Shown here: piece after piece, positions 33,434 to 43,447 of the stretch
Layout: every line of letters starts with the position of its first letter
Position numbering within the stretch: the stretch's first letter is position 1
Assembly: GCF_006491645.1 (NCBI RefSeq)
Contig: NZ_VDCZ01000004.1
Location: 124,001-188,000 of the forward strand
Reading direction: 5' to 3'
From: Flavobacterium profundi
GTDB taxonomy: Bacteria > Bacteroidota > Bacteroidia > Flavobacteriales > Flavobacteriaceae
Length of the DNA: 64,000 nt
Position numbers and translations under genes: made by a program
The notes under the pieces: generated by a model
Told to the model about the DNA's origin: nothing
Databases searched by the model: none
The model's input: the letters and a program-made list of their open reading frames with translations, nothing else

Positions 33434-36400
33434 TTATCGTTTCATTGTAAAGTGTGCTTTGTAGGTGCGTTCTTCCCCATTATACTGATACGAAACAATA
33501 AACCAATAATCTGTTGATGGTAATGGTGTTCCGTTGTAAGTTCCATCCCAGCCGGGTCCGTTTGGTGAAATTTGTTTAATTAATTTGCCATAACGATCAA
33601 AAATAGAAATGGTTGTACCAGAAGTGTCTTTTAAATCATAAATGTTCCATTGATCATTGTAACCGTCATTATTTGGGGTAAAAAATTTGGGATATTTAAT
33701 CACTGTAAAGGTAACCTGACTATCTCCACAGTTTCCATATAAATCATTAATAACAATAGTATGATCACCAGAATTTAAATCGGTAAATACGGGACTTGTT
33801 TGAAAGGCACCTCCATCTAATTGATATTCATAGTTGCCCAAACCCGTTAGTATGTTAACAGTTGCAATAGCTACTTCTTCGAAATCTTCTGTTAAGACCA
33901 CTTCGGCTAAAGCAACACTTGAAGCAGTAACTTCAACGGTAGTTGCATCATACGAACAATCAGGAGCGTTTTCAGGTATTAATTTAATGGGAACTACATC
34001 ATAAACTCCAATTGCATCAGCGATATATTGAAATCCTGTACCCATTAAGTTACCATTCAAATACCATTCAATAGCATAGTTAGTAGTATTTAAACTTGTG
34101 TCTTGAGGAACAACTAAGGTTGCTGTTTGTTCTACTATATTGGTTTCTGGATGAATACAAATAATACCGTCTGCTACAGAAAACACGGATCTTGGAGAAA
34201 CTGTAAATTGAAAATGCGTTTCGTCATTACAAGCATCATTATTAGTTGCTCGAGCATATACCCAAATATCAAAGGTTTCACTTGTACTAGCGGCTGGTAC
34301 ACTAAACGTATAGTTGTTTGGGTTAATGAGGTTTGCCGAATCACCACCTGGCTGACTGTAATAATTTACTTGATAAGTAGTAGGTGTTAAGGTCGGTAAC
34401 GTAAATTCACCGCAATGATTGCTTCCGTTTATAGCTGTAAAATCAATCGCATAAGTACTTAAATCTGGTGTTTCTGAGATAGTAACTGTAAAACTCTTTT
34501 CTTCTGTACAAGGATATCTATCTCCATTTTTTGCATACACATAAATGGTTTGAGTTGCGCTAATAGTATAATCATTTGGATTGATAATATCTGCAGGATT
34601 GCCCCCAGGTTGGGAGTAATAACCTATTGCATAACTATTTGGTGAAGCTGGTGTATGAGTTAATGTTTCTAATGTATAACTATCACAGCTAGAGATATTA
34701 TCAAAATCTGGTAAACCAATATAATTATAGTAAACCGTAAATGGAATATCTTGATAACAACCTGTAGTTGTATCTATGTTATAAATGTAAAAGGTTTTTG
34801 TTTCTTCAAAGACCATACTTGGTGTTACAAGTGTTCCTGATGCATTAGGTTCTGTGTAATAAGTTCCAAAAACCGGTGCCTCTAATGAATAAGGACTACA
34901 AAAATAAAGATCTCCTTCGTTATCAACAGGAGGTAATGGATTTATAGTAACGGTAAACGAACTTTGATTATCACAATTGAATGCATTTGCAGGAGTGTAA
35001 ATATAGTAAATGCCTGGGTTGGGATTATTTGATGTTAAGTCAATAATTGTTCCAGCTTGTAATTGGGTTCCATTTCCATTTGGTTCTGTGTAGTAATTTC
35101 CATCTGTTAACTCAGGTAGAATGTAATGATCACAAGCAATAACGTCCTCTAGTTCATCTACTGGTGGAACTTCTAATATAGTAATTTCAAAAGACATGTT
35201 TTCGGTACAGTTAGGGACTGTACTGGTGTTTGCGTAGATATAAATCGTTTGTGAGGATGTAATTTGAGTTTGTGCAGGAATGTTATCTCCCGATCCTGAA
35301 GGACCTGTGAAATAACCTCCTGCATCCAAATTAGGAAGTGTGTATACTCCACAGGCCCTTTGATTTCCGATATTATTAATAATATAAACTGTAAAGGTGG
35401 AACTGTTAACACAGCCATTACCGTCTGGACCATTGCTTATGGTAATAACTTGCGTAGAAGTTACCGATTCTCCTGCATTCAATTGATTCCCTTGTGCGTT
35501 GAAATAGTTCCCATTGATAAGAGGTTGTAAAGTATAACTTGTACAAGTTATTACATCGTCTAAAGTATCTACAGGAGGTAAAGGATGAATAATTAATGGG
35601 AAAGCTTCATCTCTACAAAAAACACCGTCTACTTCGGCATAATAATATATCGTTTGATCGCTCGTAATTAGTGTGCCACTAGGAATAACATTATTAGATA
35701 AATTATTTGGTCCACCTGCTTGCGTATAAAAGTTACCTAATACTGGATTAGGTATGGCAAATTGACCACAGTGCTCTAAATCAATATCATACTCGTCAAT
35801 TAAAGTAACTTGAAAACTAGATTGATTGGTACAACCATTTGTATCTGGACCGATAAAAATATAATAGGTGCCGCTAATATCTATTATATCGCCAGCATTA
35901 TAGGAAATACCTGTGCCATTTGGTCCTGAAAAATAATTTCCATTTGTAATAGGAGGTAGGATATAATTATGACATTCTATGACGTTTTCTAACGTATCTA
36001 CTATCGGTAAAGGATTAATAATGATTTCAAAACTGCTTACAGCAAAACAATTGGAATTGGTATCGGATTGGATTCTAACCCACACTGTTTGTGTAGAGGC
36101 TCCAGTCGCTATTGGGTAGGTAGAAGGATTTGGATAATTCCCAGTATCACCTAATTGTGCGCTGTTTTGAGTAGCATAGAAAGATAAACTATACCCTGTA
36201 GCTAACTGCGAATTATTAGCTAATGTTTGCGAAATTAAATTTACATTTTGACCTTGACCGTTTGCGGTATCACAAATTTCTAGATTATCAATAGTGTTCA
36301 CAATAATTGGATCACTCACTAACAAATCAAAAGAATAAACAGCTTCACAAAATGCAGAAGTGTTACTATTATAGACTGCAAGATATAGGGTTTCATTTCC

Positions 36401-37609
36401 TGGACTCTCATAATTGTTTAATTCAACATCAGGGATTGGGTTGGTATGAGATGAAGCATCTGCTGATGAGGTGTAATAAAAAATATCATATCGAGCATCA
36501 TCAATTCCTAAAGTAGCTTCGTTGTTTTGTGTTAGATCATAAGTGTAGGTTGTACTACCGTTATTACAAGCTGTAAGGTTATTTGGATTGTTAACAGCTA
36601 AATCATAGAAAACTATTGCATCGGTAATGGTACAGTTTGTGTTGGGTTTTGTTACTGTTACCTCATACTCTCCGCTTTCTGTAACCGTTAAGGTGTTGCC
36701 TGTTTCTGCTAATGGATTTCCATTTAACGTCCAACTATGATTGTAATCGGTCTCATTTAGCCCAGTTGTAAGTGTTCTATTGTCACCATAACAAAAACTA
36801 TCATCTGGCCCTAAGTCTAAAGTAGTAATGAAACTTCCAGATGCTAAGAAAACAGCAGAATCATAACGTGCATCTTGGTAATCTCCAATAACTAATCGTA
36901 TTCTGTAAGCATTGTTTGGTGTTACTGTTGAAGATGCATTCATAACCGTAGTAAACCCTCTCATGTTTACAGTTGAGTTTCCAGGATTGGTTACATTATA
37001 GGTGCTAAATAAAGTAGCATTTGAAGAAAAACAATTGTTATTATAGGCTTGGTCTCTAATGTTTAGAACCGATACAGGAGTTATTGTAGATGGTATAACA
37101 GCTAAATTAGTAGTTGTATTAGTGCTTAAGTCTGTTAAGAAAAAAGCAAAAGTATCATAAGAAGCACATTGCCACTGACCGTATTCGTTTGAAGCAAATA
37201 AGAAATCAAAGCTAAAGTTTGAAGATAAAGGAATAAAATCAAATTCGAGATATGCCACATCAGTAATGGAGCCACTTTGTCCGTTACTTGCTACAAGGTT
37301 TTGTAAACCAGCATCACCAGAAGTGTTTACCTGACTGTCTAAATTGTTTCCTGTGTAAACACCTTCTGAATAAGAAGCAATACCACTTCTTATTATGATT
37401 CCTTCATTTATTGGAAACGCAGAACCATTGTTGTTGAAATAGGCTACTGATTGATTGGAAGAAATGGAAACATTTGATACCTCGGTACAGGAATTACCTA
37501 ACAATAAATCCACTAATTGATTAGGAGAAAACCCAGTATCATCCACTGTAATGGCTTGAGAATAAGATAGTATTGGCAAAAGCCAAAATAAAATTAGTAG
37601 TTTTTTCAT
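33434..37609 (-). CDS. Large type IX secretion (type B) surface protein with internal repeats
   Basis: A 1391-residue exported protein (signal KKLLILFWLLPILSYSQA). The N-terminal 250 residues match the choice-of-anchor L domain (FSPNQLVDLLLGNSCTEVSNV, SFDFLFASNEYGQWQC). The middle is a chain of related modules, with repeat starts of the form PPVDTLDDVITCTSY / GNYF at about residues 535, 676, 815 and 892, each with a Cys after the V-I stretch. The last 85 residues (FFTPNNDGYNDQW to TYKAHFTMKR) are the gliding-motility-associated C-terminal domain of type B cargo. It is probably a cell-surface adhesin. A Cys-rich repeat chain implies disulfide-bonded modules. Confidence 0.92.
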   Translation of the reverse strand: MKKLLILFWLLPILSYSQAITVDDTGFSPNQLVDLLLGNSCTEVSNVSISSNQSVAYFNNNGSAFPINEGIIIRSGIASYSEGVYTGNNLDSQVNTSGDAGLQNLVASNGQSGSITDVAYLEFDFIPLSSNFSFDFLFASNEYGQWQCASYDTFAFFLTDLSTNTTTNLAVIPSTITPVSVLNIRDQAYNNNCFSSNATLFSTYNVTNPGNSTVNMRGFTTVMNASSTVTPNNAYRIRLVIGDYQDARYDSAVFLASGSFITTLDLGPDDSFCYGDNRTLTTGLNETDYNHSWTLNGNPLAETGNTLTVTESGEYEVTVTKPNTNCTITDAIVFYDLAVNNPNNLTACNNGSTTYTYDLTQNNEATLGIDDARYDIFYYTSSADASSHTNPIPDVELNNYESPGNETLYLAVYNSNTSAFCEAVYSFDLLVSDPIIVNTIDNLEICDTANGQGQNVNLISQTLANNSQLATGYSLSFYATQNSAQLGDTGNYPNPSTYPIATGASTQTVWVRIQSDTNSNCFAVSSFEIIINPLPIVDTLENVIECHNYILPPITNGNYFSGPNGTGISYNAGDIIDISGTYYIFIGPDTNGCTNQSSFQVTLIDEYDIDLEHCGQFAIPNPVLGNFYTQAGGPNNLSNNVIPSGTLITSDQTIYYYAEVDGVFCRDEAFPLIIHPLPPVDTLDDVITCTSYTLQPLINGNYFNAQGNQLNAGESVTSTQVITISNGPDGNGCVNSSTFTVYIINNIGNQRACGVYTLPNLDAGGYFTGPSGSGDNIPAQTQITSSQTIYIYANTSTVPNCTENMSFEITILEVPPVDELEDVIACDHYILPELTDGNYYTEPNGNGTQLQAGTIIDLTSNNPNPGIYYIYTPANAFNCDNQSSFTVTINPLPPVDNEGDLYFCSPYSLEAPVFGTYYTEPNASGTLVTPSMVFEETKTFYIYNIDTTTGCYQDIPFTVYYNYIGLPDFDNISSCDSYTLETLTHTPASPNSYAIGYYSQPGGNPADIINPNDYTISATQTIYVYAKNGDRYPCTEEKSFTVTISETPDLSTYAIDFTAINGSNHCGEFTLPTLTPTTYQVNYYSQPGGDSANLINPNNYTFSVPAASTSETFDIWVYARATNNDACNDETHFQFTVSPRSVFSVADGIICIHPETNIVEQTATLVVPQDTSLNTTNYAIEWYLNGNLMGTGFQYIADAIGVYDVVPIKLIPENAPDCSYDATTVEVTASSVALAEVVLTEDFEEVAIATVNILTGLGNYEYQLDGGAFQTSPVFTDLNSGDHTIVINDLYGNCGDSQVTFTVIKYPKFFTPNNDGYNDQWNIYDLKDTSGTTISIFDRYGKLIKQISPNGPGWDGTYNGTPLPSTDYWFIVSYQYNGEERTYKAHFTMKR

Positions 37610-37649
37610 TATGATATCTTTGGGGTTTGAAAATCATTTTGACAGTTTA

Positions 37650-37657
37650 CAAAATTA
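37650..37657 (-). promoter_or_regulatory. Promoter -7 element of the large surface protein gene
   Basis: TAATTTTG on the minus strand, about 40 bases before its ATG. Confidence 0.45.
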
Positions 37658-37784
37658 CGGTTTTTTGACTATAGAGCTGAGAAAATAATCTTAAAATGTT
37701 AATAAATTTAACACATTTAATAAGAGCTTTTTTTCAATGTTGTTTTTTTTGTAGTATTTTTCTAAATTTAGTAAAATTGTACGT

Positions 37785-38525
37785 ATGACAATTCCTTATG
37801 AACCTATTTGGTTTGATTGCCAAATCAATGTGCACCTTGTTTTAGAATACCTTGCTTTTTTTTTAGGATTTAGATATTATCTCTATCTCAGAAAAAACAC
37901 TATAGATTATATTTCCAATACGAATCGTTTGTCTATTCTACTCGGCGCCATTTTAGGAGCACTTTTGGGTTCTAGAATTATTGGTTTTTTTGAAAACCCA
38001 ATTTTTCCCACTGAGCTGTTGCAATGGATTCAGGTTATGAATACCAAAACCATTATGGGCGGACTATTTGGAGGATTACTAGGAGTGGAAATAGCAAAGA
38101 GAATAATTGGTGAAACACATTCATCTGGAGATTTATTTGTATTTCCTCTAATCTTGGGAATTTTTATTGGAAGAATTGGTTGTTTTTTTTCTGGAATTAA
38201 CGAATTTACGTACGGAAAAAGAACTTCTTTTTTTTTAGGAATGAATTTAGGAGATGGTTTGAAAAGACATCCTATTGCTTTGTATGAATTGTTTTTTCTA
38301 TTCATTTTATTTTTATTTTTATGGAAAATAAAAAGCAAAGTCAAAGAAAATGGTTTGTTGTTTCAATATTTTATGATTGGCTATTTTACGTTTCGCTTTT
38401 TTATTGAATTTTTAAAACCGAATACCTTTTTTATTTGTCATTTGAGTACCATTCAAATTTTATGTGTCATTTGTTGGTTGTACTATTATAAAACCATTTT
38501 TAATCTATTCAAAAATGCCTGTTAG
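37785..38525 (+). CDS. Lgt-like membrane protein lacking expected catalytic residues
   Basis: A 246-residue protein with about seven membrane segments and the fold signature of prolipoprotein diacylglyceryl transferase: GGLFGGLLGVEIAKR, GRIG (129-132), RHPIALYE and a late FRFFIEFLKP. Aligned by eye with E. coli Lgt, essential His103 (in SFHGG) is Met91 here (TIMGG) and Asn146 (GRLGN) is Cys133 (GRIGC); Arg143 is kept as Arg130. It is therefore probably not the housekeeping Lgt, but an enzyme using a related lipid or substrate. It overlaps the following radical SAM gene by 11 bases, so the two are translationally coupled. Confidence 0.8.
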   Translation: MTIPYEPIWFDCQINVHLVLEYLAFFLGFRYYLYLRKNTIDYISNTNRLSILLGAILGALLGSRIIGFFENPIFPTELLQWIQVMNTKTIMGGLFGGLLGVEIAKRIIGETHSSGDLFVFPLILGIFIGRIGCFFSGINEFTYGKRTSFFLGMNLGDGLKRHPIALYELFFLFILFLFLWKIKSKVKENGLLFQYFMIGYFTFRFFIEFLKPNTFFICHLSTIQILCVICWLYYYKTIFNLFKNAC

Positions 38526-39912
38526 AAATTATACCTATTACGATTATACCTTAAGTTTGTGTCCCAAATGCTTAAAGCGTATTGATGCTAAAATTGTTTT
38601 TGAAGACGATAAGGTTTACATGTTGAAGCGATGTCCAGAACATGGGAATTCAAAAGTGTTAATTGCTGATGATATAGCTTACTATAAAAATATTAGAAAT
38701 TATAACAAACCTTCTGAAACACCTTATAAATTCAATACGAAAACAGATTATGGTTGCCCTTATGATTGTGGATTATGTCCAGATCATGAACAACACTCTT
38801 GTTTAACTGTCATTGAAATTACAGATCGTTGTAATTTAACGTGTCCTACTTGTTATGCTGGTTCTTCTCCTTTTTATGGAAGACATCGAACTTTAGATGA
38901 GGTGAAAAAGATGTTAGATACCATTGTTCGTAATGAAAAAGAACCTGATGTAGTGCAATTAAGTGGCGGTGAACCTACTGAACACCCTGATTTTTTTGAA
39001 ATTTTAAAATATGCAAAATCATTGCCTATTCGCCATTTGATGCTGAATACCAATGGAATTAAAATTGCAAAGGATAAAGATTTTGTAAGCGAATTAAAAA
39101 AATATACACCAGATTTTGAGATTTATTTGCAATTTGATTCTTTTGAAGATGAGGTCTTGAAGGAATTGAGAGGAGCGCATTTAAGTGAGATAAGAAAACA
39201 AGCTATTGCCAACTTGAATGAAGTAAATTTGTCAACTACTTTAGTAGTAACCTTACAAAAAGGATTGAATGATCATGAAATTGGAAAAATAATAGATTAT
39301 GCATTACAGCAAAAATGCGTTCGTGGAGTTACTTTTCAACCCACTCAAATAGCAGGTAGGTTACAAAACTTTAATCCTGAAACAGACCGAATGACATTGA
39401 CAGAAGTTAGAAGGAAAATTTTGGAACAAACAACTATTTTTAACCCAGATGATTTGTTGCCAGTGCCTTGTAATCCAGATGCTTTGGTTATGGGTTATGC
39501 TTTAAAATTAGCAGGTGAAGTATTCCCTTTAACACGTTATATTAACCCAAATGATTTGCTTGATAATAGTAAAAATACAATTATCTATGAACAGGACGAA
39601 CAATTAAAAGGGAAAATGATTGATTTGTTTAGCACTGGAAATTCGGTTGAAGTAGCTGAAGAAAATTTAAAATCAATTTTATGTTGTTTGCCTCATATTG
39701 ATGCACCTCATTTAGGGTATGACAACCTTTTCAGGATTATTATCATGCAATTTATTGATGCCTATAATTTTGATGTTAGAGCTATTAAAAAATCATGTGT
39801 GCATATTGTAGATAAGGATTATAAAATTATTCCTTTTGAAACGATGAATTTGTTTTATAGAGACGATAAGAAAGCACGTTTAGAAGCATTAAGAAACGAA
39901 ATAAAATTTTAA
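38515..39912 (+). CDS. Radical SAM enzyme of the MJ0619 / tetraether lipid synthase type
   Basis: A 465-residue protein starting at MPVRNYTYYDYTLSLCPKC; a longer frame from 38464 lies inside the Lgt-like gene and was rejected. It has an N-terminal zinc-like pair (CPKC 16-19, CPEH), then CPYDCGLCP at 81-89, then the radical SAM cluster motif CNLTCPTC (C106, C110, C113), SGGEPTEHP and a C-terminal region with more cysteines (CCLPH). The CPYDCGLCP plus HSCLTVIEITDRCN pattern is what I know from archaeal MJ0619 and the tetraether lipid synthase group, which act on C-H bonds of lipid chains or cofactors. The coupling to an Lgt-like gene supports a lipid substrate, by inference. Confidence 0.8.
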   Translation: MPVRNYTYYDYTLSLCPKCLKRIDAKIVFEDDKVYMLKRCPEHGNSKVLIADDIAYYKNIRNYNKPSETPYKFNTKTDYGCPYDCGLCPDHEQHSCLTVIEITDRCNLTCPTCYAGSSPFYGRHRTLDEVKKMLDTIVRNEKEPDVVQLSGGEPTEHPDFFEILKYAKSLPIRHLMLNTNGIKIAKDKDFVSELKKYTPDFEIYLQFDSFEDEVLKELRGAHLSEIRKQAIANLNEVNLSTTLVVTLQKGLNDHEIGKIIDYALQQKCVRGVTFQPTQIAGRLQNFNPETDRMTLTEVRRKILEQTTIFNPDDLLPVPCNPDALVMGYALKLAGEVFPLTRYINPNDLLDNSKNTIIYEQDEQLKGKMIDLFSTGNSVEVAEENLKSILCCLPHIDAPHLGYDNLFRIIIMQFIDAYNFDVRAIKKSCVHIVDKDYKIIPFETMNLFYRDDKKARLEALRNEIKF

Positions 39913-39915
39913 AAT

Positions 39916-40116
39916 ATGATAACATTAGAAGGAAATATGAATTTAGGAGGGTTAATTCTATTAATTATTATCATAATGGTTGGTCCTCCCATTGTATTAA
40001 GTATTTTAGGATTTATTATTCGGAAGAATAATCCTAAGGCGGCTAAAATTTTATATATATTATCTGGAATATATTTATTAATAGGCCTTGGTATTTGCGG
40101 CAGTATGATGGCATAA
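39916..40116 (+). CDS. Small two-helix membrane protein
   Basis: A 66-residue frame starting 3 bases after the radical SAM stop codon. Two hydrophobic helices (LGGLILLIIIIMVGPPIVLSIL and AAKILYILSGIYLLIGLGIC) are joined by a basic turn (RKNNPK). The start may instead be the Met at residue 8. Position, spacing and the terminator right after it suggest that it belongs to the Lgt-like/radical SAM operon. No family is recognised; it could be a membrane anchor or adaptor. Confidence 0.65.
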   Translation: MITLEGNMNLGGLILLIIIIMVGPPIVLSILGFIIRKNNPKAAKILYILSGIYLLIGLGICGSMMA

Positions 40117-40150
40117 AAAAAACCAATAATTTTACTTATTGGTTTTTTAT
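40115..40150. terminator. Bidirectional terminator after the small membrane protein
   Basis: AAAAAACCAATAA pairs with TTATTGGTTTTTT around a short loop, between convergent genes. Confidence 0.82.
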
Positions 40151-40176
40151 ACAATATTTTGAAAGATTTAGGCTTC

Positions 40177-41973
40177 TTAATCATTTAATTTTAAAACGGC
40201 CATAAATGCCTCTTGAGGAATTTCAACATTTCCTACTTGACGCATACGTTTTTTACCTTTTTTCTGTTTTTCTAATAATTTTCTTTTACGAGAAATATCA
40301 CCCCCATAACATTTTGCGGTAACATCTTTTCGAAGTGCTTTTATGGTTTCACGAGCAATAATTTTAGCTCCAATAGCAGCTTGAATTGGAATGTCAAATT
40401 GTTGTCTTGGGATTAATTCACGTAATTTCTCACACATCTTTTTACCAATGTTATAGGCATTGTCTTCATGTATCAATGCAGACAAAGCATCTACTGATTG
40501 TGCATTTAAAAGAACATCTAACTTCACTAATTTAGAAGTTCGCATCCCGATTGGATGGTAATCAAAAGAAGCATATCCTTTAGAAACTGTTTTTAGGCGA
40601 TCGTAAAAATCAAATACAATTTCTGCTAATGGCATATCAAAATTCAACTCCACCCTTTCAGTGGTTAAATAAGTTTGATTGGTAATAATTCCTCTTTTTT
40701 CAATACATAGACTCATTACGTTACCCACAAAGTCTGATTTTGTAATGATTGTTGCTTTGATATAAGGCTCTTCTACGCGGTCTAACTTAGAAGGTTCTGG
40801 TAAATCAGAAGGATTGTTAACAATAATAGCGGTTTCAGGTTCTTTTTTGGTATAAGCCAAATATGAAACGTTGGGAACTGTTGTAATTACTGTCATATCA
40901 AATTCACGCTCTAAACGCTCTTGAATGATTTCTAAGTGTAACATGCCTAAGAAACCACAACGGAAACCAAATCCTAAAGCTGCTGAACTCTCTGCAGCAA
41001 AAACTAAAGAAGCATCGTTTAACTGTAGTTTTTCCATAGAAGCACGTAAATCTTCAAAATCTTCCGTATCTACTGGGTAGATTCCAGCAAATACCATTGG
41101 TTTTACGTTTTCAAAACCTGTAATCATATTGGTAGTAGGTTCTTTTGCATCAGTAATAGTATCACCTACTTTTACTTCTTTCGCTTCTTTAATTCCAGAA
41201 ATCAAATAGCCTACATCACCTGTTGAAATTTTATCTTTGGGAACCTGATTTAATTTTAAAGTTCCTACTTCATCAGCAAAATACTCTTTGCCTGTAGCCA
41301 TGAACTTAATTTTTTGACCCTTTTTAATTTCTCCATTCACTACCCGGAAAATAACTTCAATTCCTCTGAAAGGGTTGTAATGCGAGTCGAAAATTAAAGC
41401 CTGTAGTGATTCATCCACATTCCCTTTTGGTGCTGGAACTTTTTCTACTATAGCTTCTAAAATCTTATCGACTCCAAAACCTGTTTTACCAGAAGCATGA
41501 ATTATATCTTCTAATTTACATCCTAATAAATCAATAATATCGTCACTTACTTCTTCTGGGTTGGCACTCGGTAAATCTACCTTATTTAAAACAGGAATAA
41601 TTTCCAAATCATTCTCTAATGCCAAATATAAATTAGAAATGGTTTGCGCTTGAATACTTTGTGCGGCATCTACAATTAATAAGGCGCCTTCACAAGCTGC
41701 AATGGAACGCGAAACTTCGTACGAAAAATCTACGTGACCTGGAGTGTCAATTAAGTTTAAAATATAATCTTCACCATTGTGTCTATAATTCATTTGAATG
41801 GCGTGACTTTTAATGGTAATACCACGCTCACGCTCTAAGTCCATATTGTCTAACAATTGCGCTTTTTCTTCTCTGGCTGAGACAGTTTGTGTAGCACTTA
41901 ATAATCTGTCTGCCAAAGTACTCTTACCATGGTCAATGTGCGCAATAATGCAAAAATTTCTAATGTTCTTCAT
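40177..41973 (-). CDS. lepA: Elongation factor 4 (back-translocase)
   Basis: A 598-residue translational GTPase. G1 is [15 protein letters not shown], the switch region has ERGITIKS, G3 is [15 protein letters not shown] and G4 is NKVDLP. The LepA-specific C-terminal domain is present ([36 protein letters not shown]). It acts on stalled or mistranslocated ribosomes. The length is normal, and it is a single gene. Confidence 0.97.
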   Translation of the reverse strand: MKNIRNFCIIAHIDHGKSTLADRLLSATQTVSAREEKAQLLDNMDLERERGITIKSHAIQMNYRHNGEDYILNLIDTPGHVDFSYEVSRSIAACEGALLIVDAAQSIQAQTISNLYLALENDLEIIPVLNKVDLPSANPEEVSDDIIDLLGCKLEDIIHASGKTGFGVDKILEAIVEKVPAPKGNVDESLQALIFDSHYNPFRGIEVIFRVVNGEIKKGQKIKFMATGKEYFADEVGTLKLNQVPKDKISTGDVGYLISGIKEAKEVKVGDTITDAKEPTTNMITGFENVKPMVFAGIYPVDTEDFEDLRASMEKLQLNDASLVFAAESSAALGFGFRCGFLGMLHLEIIQERLEREFDMTVITTVPNVSYLAYTKKEPETAIIVNNPSDLPEPSKLDRVEEPYIKATIITKSDFVGNVMSLCIEKRGIITNQTYLTTERVELNFDMPLAEIVFDFYDRLKTVSKGYASFDYHPIGMRTSKLVKLDVLLNAQSVDALSALIHEDNAYNIGKKMCEKLRELIPRQQFDIPIQAAIGAKIIARETIKALRKDVTAKCYGGDISRKRKLLEKQKKGKKRMRQVGNVEIPQEAFMAVLKLND

Positions 41974-42022
41974 CTTCTGATTCTATCAAATTTCCTAAAA
42001 ATACATTGCTGTATTTAATCTG

Positions 42023-42030
42023 CAAATATA
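42023..42030 (-). promoter_or_regulatory. Promoter -7 element of lepA
   Basis: TATATTTG on the minus strand, 49 bases before the lepA ATG. Confidence 0.5.
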
Positions 42031-42166
42031 AATTAAAGTTTTTAACAATCGATGTATTATTAACAGATTATGTACATGCTTAAACAAATGCTAAAGTTTA
42101 TTTTTTTCTTTTGTGGCTAATATTTTTTTCTTATTTTTATACGAAAATAATCTTATATATTGTAAA

Positions 42167-43447
42167 GTGAATTACGATCGAATTAAAGAGAAATTAGAAA
42201 TTTTAGCAGATGCCGCCAAGTATGATGTTTCCTGTTCCTCTAGTGGAGGGAATCGAAAAAATAAAGATAAAGGCTTAGGGAATTCTTCAGCATCTGGAAT
42301 TTGTCATACCTATACAGAAGATGGAAGGTGTGTTTCTTTGTTGAAAATTCTCTTAACTAATTTTTGTATCTACGATTGTGCCTATTGTGTGACGCGAAAA
42401 AGTAATGACATTAAAAGAGCTGCTTTTACGGTAGAAGAAGTGGTAGATTTAACTATTAATTTTTACCGAAGAAATTATATTGAAGGACTTTTTTTAAGTT
42501 CGGGAATTTTTAAAGATGCCGATTATACCATGGAGCGTTTGGTTCGTGTGGCAAAAAAGTTACGATTGGAGCATAATTTCAATGGCTACATCCATTTAAA
42601 AACTATTCCTGGAGCAAGTGATGAATTAATGCGTGAAGCAGGTTTGTATGCCGATAGATTGAGTGTAAATTTGGAAATCCCAACCGAATCGGGTTTGAAA
42701 TTATTGGCGCCTGATAAAAATCATCAGCAAATGATTGAACCGATGGGTTTTGTGAAAAATGAGATTGTGGTTTATAAAGAGGAAAAAAAGAAATTCAAAT
42801 CGACTCCTAAATTTGCTCCTGCTGGACAAAGTACTCAATTAATTGTAGGTGCTACGAAAGAAACGGATTTTCAAATTATAAAAGTGGCCGACCATTTTTA
42901 CACTAATTTTAATTTAAAAAGAGTGTATTATTCAGGTTATGTTCCTGTGTCAAATGATTTTCGTTTGCCTGCTTTAGGTACAGAAGTTCCTATGGTAAGA
43001 GAAAATCGTTTGTATCAAGCGGATTGGTTAATGCGTTTTTATGGTTTTAAAGCAGATGAAATAGTCGATCGAAACCAACCTTTTCTAGATTTAGAAGTGG
43101 ATCCGAAATTAGGTTGGGCGTTGCGAAATATTCATCAATTTCCAGTTAATATTCAGTATGATTCTCTTGAAATGATTTTGCGGGTACCTGGAATTGGAGT
43201 AAAATCGGCCTACAAAATTGTTCAAGCAAGACGTTTTCAAAAGCTTACATTGGAACATATAAAAAAAATGGGAGTGGCTACGAATAGGGCGAAGTATTTT
43301 ATTAGTGTGTCTCATTCCAATCAGCATTTGCAATATTTAGATAGTTTGCATTTAAAAAAAGTCATTTTAAATGAAACAAAAAGTAAGTTTGAAAAACAAT
43401 TTAGTGCTCAATTGTCTTTATTAAATGATAGCTCTTTTATACGATAA
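42167..43447 (+). CDS. Putative DNA modification/repair radical SAM protein
   Basis: A protein of about 426 residues with GTG start at 42167 (VNYDRIKEKLEILADAAKYDVS fits the family start; the frame extends to 42113 but that extra part is hydrophobic noise). The cluster motif is FCIYDCAYC (C67, C71, C74). A helix-hairpin-helix lies near the C-terminus (LRVPGIGVKSAYKIVQARRF), typical for DNA binding. It belongs to the radical SAM family that sits beside a uracil-DNA-glycosylase-linked partner (TIGR03916-type). The next gene overlaps by 23 bases and is that partner. The exact reaction is not known to me. Confidence 0.85.
   Translation: MNYDRIKEKLEILADAAKYDVSCSSSGGNRKNKDKGLGNSSASGICHTYTEDGRCVSLLKILLTNFCIYDCAYCVTRKSNDIKRAAFTVEEVVDLTINFYRRNYIEGLFLSSGIFKDADYTMERLVRVAKKLRLEHNFNGYIHLKTIPGASDELMREAGLYADRLSVNLEIPTESGLKLLAPDKNHQQMIEPMGFVKNEIVVYKEEKKKFKSTPKFAPAGQSTQLIVGATKETDFQIIKVADHFYTNFNLKRVYYSGYVPVSNDFRLPALGTEVPMVRENRLYQADWLMRFYGFKADEIVDRNQPFLDLEVDPKLGWALRNIHQFPVNIQYDSLEMILRVPGIGVKSAYKIVQARRFQKLTLEHIKKMGVATNRAKYFISVSHSNQHLQYLDSLHLKKVILNETKSKFEKQFSAQLSLLNDSSFIR

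Noticed and set aside
34127..36516. Several 69-87 residue frames inside the large surface protein gene
   Set aside because: They are other-frame shadows of the repeat-rich 1391-residue protein.
39909..40184. A 91-residue frame on the minus strand over the small membrane protein
   Set aside because: It runs through the bidirectional terminator and is a complement shadow of a hydrophobic plus-strand gene in operon position.
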